Shown here in pieces: positions 7,309 to 9,283 of a stretch of DNA of 9,283 nt. Source of the stretch: Ruminiclostridium sp. (GTDB taxonomy: Bacteria; Bacillota_A; Clostridia; Oscillospirales; Oscillospiraceae); assembly GCA_017521345.1 (NCBI GenBank), contig JAFXCU010000084.1:1-9283 (forward strand), in the 5' to 3' direction. The position numbers and the translations under genes were made by a program. The notes beneath the pieces are model-generated. The model ran no database searches. It saw only the letters and a list, made by a program, of their open reading frames with translations, and had not been told where the DNA came from. Numbering within the stretch: the stretch's first letter is position 1; every line of letters starts with the position of its first letter.

Positions 7309-7850
7309 CAGCAAATCACTTCCAGCGCTCCCGTGAGGGTATCAATGATATACCCGCCGATGCGGATATCATGGGGGATGAGGGGGTGGTTCTTGATGGT
7401 CTCCACCGTGTCCATCACCGACTGCTCCTCGGTGTCGAACCCGGCCAGCCAGGACTCAAAGTCCACCCCGCAGTACTTCATCAGGTCGATGGACTCCTGG
7501 GGGACCCCTCTGCCCTTCATGTGCTCGATCATGGCGTGGCTGTCCACGTGGCGGACGCCGCAGTCGGTGTGGCCGATGACCATGATCTCCTCCACCCCCA
7601 GCTCCACGATGGCGATGAGGAGGGAACGGATCACCGACCCGAAGGGATTGATGACCATGCCGCCGGCGTTCTTGATGATCTTCACGTCACCGTTGCGCAG
7701 GCCCAGAGCGGCAGGCAGCAGCTCCACCAGGCGGGTATCCATGCAGGTGAGAATGGCGATCTTCTTGTCGGGGTATTTGCTGGTGGTGTACTGCTCATAG
7801 AGCTTCTTTTCCACAAATTCTTTGTTGTATGCCAGGATCTCGTCGATCAT
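7308..7850 (-). CDS. Beta-class carbonic anhydrase
   Basis: The 180-residue cytoplasmic enzyme interconverts CO2 and bicarbonate, supplying bicarbonate for carboxylation and helping pH balance. The beta-class zinc site is complete: Cys36 and the Asp38-Arg40 dyad in LTCMDTR, and His94 and Cys97 in GHTDCG. KNAGGMVINPFGSVIRSL is the family's substrate-pocket stretch. The length is normal for short bacterial beta enzymes. The ATG at 7850 is chosen because AAGGAGG (7864-7858) lies 7 bases before it. A longer frame from a TTG at 7871 would put this ribosome site inside the coding region, so it is rejected. The gene has its own strong promoter, is divergent from the CDF exporter, and its TGA overlaps the ATG of the RAYT gene, forming a two-gene transcript. 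Confidence 0.95.
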   Translation of the reverse strand: MIDEILAYNKEFVEKKLYEQYTTSKYPDKKIAILTCMDTRLVELLPAALGLRNGDVKIIKNAGGMVINPFGSVIRSLLIAIVELGVEEIMVIGHTDCGVRHVDSHAMIEHMKGRGVPQESIDLMKYCGVDFESWLAGFDTEEQSVMDTVETIKNHPLIPHDIRIGGYIIDTLTGALEVIC

Positions 7851-7857
7851 AGAGGTC

Positions 7858-7864
7858 CCTCCTT
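7858..7864 (-). promoter_or_regulatory. Ribosome binding site that decides the carbonic anhydrase start
   Basis: The minus strand reads AAGGAGG, 7 bases before the ATG at 7850-7848. It argues against the upstream TTG start at 7871. Confidence 0.88.
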
Positions 7865-7879
7865 CTTCCAATTTTCTCT

Positions 7880-7908
7880 ATTATACTCCTATCCTTTCCC
7901 TGTGTAAA
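7880..7908 (-). promoter_or_regulatory. Sigma-A promoter of the carbonic anhydrase-RAYT transcript
   Basis: On the minus strand TTTACA (7908-7903, five of six consensus) and TATAAT (7885-7880, perfect) are separated by exactly 17 bases. This is the best promoter in the window. It is back to back with the CDF promoter and does not overlap it. Confidence 0.88.
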
Positions 7909-7930
7909 GGAATCAGGTCTCACAGTTCTG

Positions 7931-7959
7931 TTGACAAAAGCATAGCTTTTTAGTAATAT
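7931..7959 (+). promoter_or_regulatory. Sigma-A promoter of the CDF exporter
   Basis: TTGACA (7931-7936, perfect -35) is followed after 17 bases by TAATAT (7954-7959, four of six). An overlapping TATATA at 7957-7962 is an alternative -10 with longer spacing. The predicted transcript starts about 25 bases before the presumed start codon, and the leader contains the ribosome site AAAGGAGG. Confidence 0.75.
7936..7950. promoter_or_regulatory. Inverted repeat in the CDF promoter spacer, candidate operator
   Basis: AAAAGC (7936-7941) and GCTTTT (7945-7950) form a perfect 6-bp inverted repeat around ATA, between the -35 and -10 boxes. A repressor bound there would block RNA polymerase. The regulator is unknown; a metal-sensing repressor is a reasonable guess for an exporter gene, but the sequence matches no operator I can name with confidence. 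Confidence 0.45.
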
Positions 7960-7975
7960 ATAAAAATTCTCTTGC

Positions 7976-7983
7976 AAAGGAGG
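7976..7983 (+). promoter_or_regulatory. Ribosome binding site pointing to an ATC start codon
   Basis: AAAGGAGG is the strongest ribosome site near the CDF gene. The codon at the correct distance is ATC (7992-7994), with no ATG, GTG or TTG in frame before GTG at 8016, 32 bases away. Confidence 0.75.
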
Positions 7984-7991
7984 GCTTTTCC

Positions 7992-8876
7992 ATCCGCAAT
8001 CAAGAATTTCAGCAGGTGGCCACCCGGGTGTCCCTGGTGAGTATCCTGGGCAACCTGCTTCTGTCCGCCTTCAAGCTCTTCGCCGGCATTTTTGCCCACT
8101 CGGGGGCCATGCTCAGCGACGCCGTCCACTCGGCCTCCGACGTGTTCAGCAGCTTCATCGTCATCATCGGGGTGCGGATCTCCGCCCGAAAGCCCGACAA
8201 GGAACACCCCTACGGCCATGAGCGGTTCGAGTGCGTCACCGCCATCCTCCTGTCGGTGGTCCTCTTCCTGGTGGGCCTGGGCATCGGCCGCAATGCCCTC
8301 CAGGCCATCCTGGGGGGAGACTATCAGAACCTGGCCGTCCCCGGCACCCTGGCTCTTGTGGCCGCGGTGGTGTCCATCGTCAGCAAGGAGGCCATGTTCT
8401 GGTACACCCGCTACCACGCCAACCGCATCCAGTCCTCCGCCCTCATGGCGGAAGCCTGGCACCACCGCAGCGACTCCCTCTCCTCCATCGGTGCCCTCAT
8501 CGGCATTGCCGGGGCCCGGATGGGCTACCCGGTCCTGGACCCGGTGGCCAGCGCCGTCATCTGCCTCTTCATCCTGAAGGCCGCCTTTGACATCTTCAAG
8601 GACGCCATCGACCGGATGGTGGACCGGTCCTGCGATGAGGAGACCGAGGCCGACCTCCACCAATTCGTCCTGGCCCAGGAGGGGGTCCTGGGGGTGGACC
8701 TCCTTCAGACCCGGATCTTCGGCAGCGGCATCTATGTGGACCTGGAGATCGTGGTCCAGGGGGACCAGAGCCTCCGTCAGGCCCACGCCATCGCAGAAAA
8801 GGTCCACGACGCCATGGAGGAACACTTCCCCAAGATCAAGCACATCATGGTGCACGTGCACCCCAACGAAGCATAA
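7992..8876 (+). CDS. Cation diffusion facilitator (CDF) family metal exporter, probably Zn2+; unusual ATC start
   Basis: The 294-residue inner-membrane protein should export divalent metal in exchange for protons. The transport-site signatures are both present: HSASD in TM2 (His46, Asp50) and HHRSD in TM5 (His157, Asp161). This HD-HD arrangement is typical of zinc-transporting members. The family loop RKPDKEHPYGHERFE follows TM2. Six hydrophobic segments precede a cytoplasmic domain (about 205-294) ending in HIMVHVHP, the ferredoxin-like dimerisation and metal-sensing domain. The start is odd: AAAGGAGG at 7976-7983 is ideally spaced (8 bases) from an ATC at 7992 that gives the N-terminus (M)RNQEFQQVATRVSL, as CDF proteins usually begin. 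The first standard start, GTG at 8016, has no ribosome site. So either ATC is used, or an ATG was lost by mutation or misread and translation falls back to GTG (286 residues). Confidence 0.92.
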   Translation: MRNQEFQQVATRVSLVSILGNLLLSAFKLFAGIFAHSGAMLSDAVHSASDVFSSFIVIIGVRISARKPDKEHPYGHERFECVTAILLSVVLFLVGLGIGRNALQAILGGDYQNLAVPGTLALVAAVVSIVSKEAMFWYTRYHANRIQSSALMAEAWHHRSDSLSSIGALIGIAGARMGYPVLDPVASAVICLFILKAAFDIFKDAIDRMVDRSCDEETEADLHQFVLAQEGVLGVDLLQTRIFGSGIYVDLEIVVQGDQSLRQAHAIAEKVHDAMEEHFPKIKHIMVHVHPNEA

Positions 8877-8877
8877 C

Positions 8878-8914
8878 AGAAGAGCAGGCCGATGGCCTGC
8901 TCTTCTTGCTTTTT
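8878..8914 (+). terminator. Intrinsic terminator after the CDF gene
   Basis: A perfect 13-bp stem pairs 8878-8890 (AGAAGAGCAGGCC) with 8894-8906 around the 3-base loop GAT. It is followed by TGCTTTTT, a T-rich tail. It starts two bases after the CDF stop codon. Confidence 0.88.
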
Positions 8915-8966
8915 GTCAAAAGCTCTGGTAAAGTGAGGGGTACGAGAATTTTCCCGAGAGAAAGGG
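8906..8966 (+). promoter_or_regulatory. Leader of the CoA-transferase gene: ribosome site and weak promoter candidate
   Basis: AAAGGG at 8961-8966 lies 8 bases before the ATG at 8975 and is the probable ribosome site. A weak promoter pair, TTGCTT (8906-8911) and TAAAGT (8929-8934) with 17-base spacing, overlaps the terminator tail. The pair is poor, so the real promoter may be different. Confidence 0.35.
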
Positions 8967-8974
8967 TTTTTATC

Positions 8975-9283
8975 ATGGACTATCAGGCTCTATATAACAG
9001 CAAGCTCACCACTCCGGCTGAGGCCGTGAAGGTGGTCAAATCCGGGGATTGGGTGGACTACACCTGGGGCCCCGTCCATCCCGTGGCTCTGGACAAGGCC
9101 CTGGCCGCCCGAAAGAATGAGCTGGAGGATGTGAAGGTCCGGGGGGGCACCACCCTGTGGATGCCCGCCATCTGTGAGGACGAAGACGCCGGGGACCACT
9201 TCGCCTGGCACTCCTGGCACTTCTCCGGGGTGGACCGGAAGATCGCCGCCAAGGGCATGGGCTGGTTCATGCCCATGCGCTAC
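8975..9283 (+). CDS. Acetyl-CoA hydrolase/transferase family protein, probably butyryl-CoA:acetate CoA-transferase, N-terminal part
   Basis: The first 103 codons are present and the frame is open at the window end; the family is usually about 440-450 residues. The peptide begins MDYQALYNSKLTTPAEAVKV and continues with KSGDWVDYTWGPVHPVALDK, DVKVRGGTTLWMPAI and SGVDRKIAAKGMGWFMPMRY. From memory of the family, this resembles the N-terminal half of butyryl-CoA:acetate CoA-transferase (But) and 4-hydroxybutyrate CoA-transferase of gut butyrate producers. Such cytoplasmic enzymes move CoA between an acyl-CoA and acetate, the last step of butyrate formation, through a glutamyl-CoA intermediate. The catalytic Glu and the C-terminal half lie beyond the window, so substrate preference cannot be decided here. 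AAAGGG 8 bases upstream supports the ATG. Confidence 0.8.
   Translation, partial: MDYQALYNSKLTTPAEAVKVVKSGDWVDYTWGPVHPVALDKALAARKNELEDVKVRGGTTLWMPAICEDEDAGDHFAWHSWHFSGVDRKIAAKGMGWFMPMRY

Noticed and set aside
7308..7871. The longer carbonic anhydrase frame with a TTG start at 7871
   Set aside because: AAGGAGG at 7864-7858 would lie inside the coding region; it is correctly spaced for the ATG at 7850.
7284..7907. A 207-codon plus-strand frame opposite the carbonic anhydrase
   Set aside because: It is a shadow of the carbonic anhydrase, spans that gene's promoter, and has no family signature.
7950..8861. A 303-codon minus-strand frame opposite the CDF gene
   Set aside because: The translation is Asp/Gly/His/Val-rich shadow sequence. 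The + frame carries all CDF motifs.

Overview
The window looks like a chromosomal segment from a GC-rich, anaerobic, gut-type Firmicute, most likely Oscillospiraceae (the Flavonifractor, Lawsonibacter or Intestinimonas neighbourhood). The grounds are GC-rich codon use with AT-rich intergenic gaps, strong AGGAGG ribosome sites, sigma-A promoters, SLH-anchored surface proteins, a MATE exporter of the type common in this group, and the start of a butyrate-type CoA-transferase. This assignment is inference; no rRNA or marker gene is present.

Layout. (1) Positions 1-55 hold the last codons of a MATE exporter (+), ending at a bidirectional terminator. (2) 117-2903 (-) and 3814-6750 (+) encode two divergent, paralogous secreted proteins of 928 and 978 residues. 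Each has a signal peptide, a head with the sequence pattern of aerolysin/ETX-MTX2 beta-pore-forming toxins, Ig-like segments and three C-terminal SLH repeats that would hold it on the cell wall. (3) Between them, 3076-3669 (+) is a MATE gene reduced to its C-terminal half. Its 3' end is nearly identical to the MATE end at position 1, so it records a recent duplication or rearrangement. (4) 6808-7308 (-) is a REP-associated tyrosine transposase (RAYT) with two REP-like palindromes inside its own reading frame; its start overlaps the stop of the gene upstream. (5) That gene, 7308-7850 (-), is a beta-carbonic anhydrase. It is transcribed divergently from a cation diffusion facilitator (7992-8876, +) whose ribosome site points at an ATC codon. 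(6) From 8975 to the window end is the first 103 codons of a CoA-transferase resembling butyryl-CoA:acetate CoA-transferase.

How the genes may work together. The two SLH proteins are a paralogous pair of putative cell-wall-anchored pore-forming proteins and are the most unusual content here. The carbonic anhydrase and the CDF exporter are a zinc enzyme and a probable zinc exporter sharing a divergent promoter region, with an inverted repeat inside the CDF promoter. The other genes look like independent units, each ended by a strong hairpin terminator. Almost no stretch is unexplained: the longest gene-free gap (about 170 bp, 2904-3075) holds the promoter of the first SLH gene and the 5' break point of the MATE remnant.
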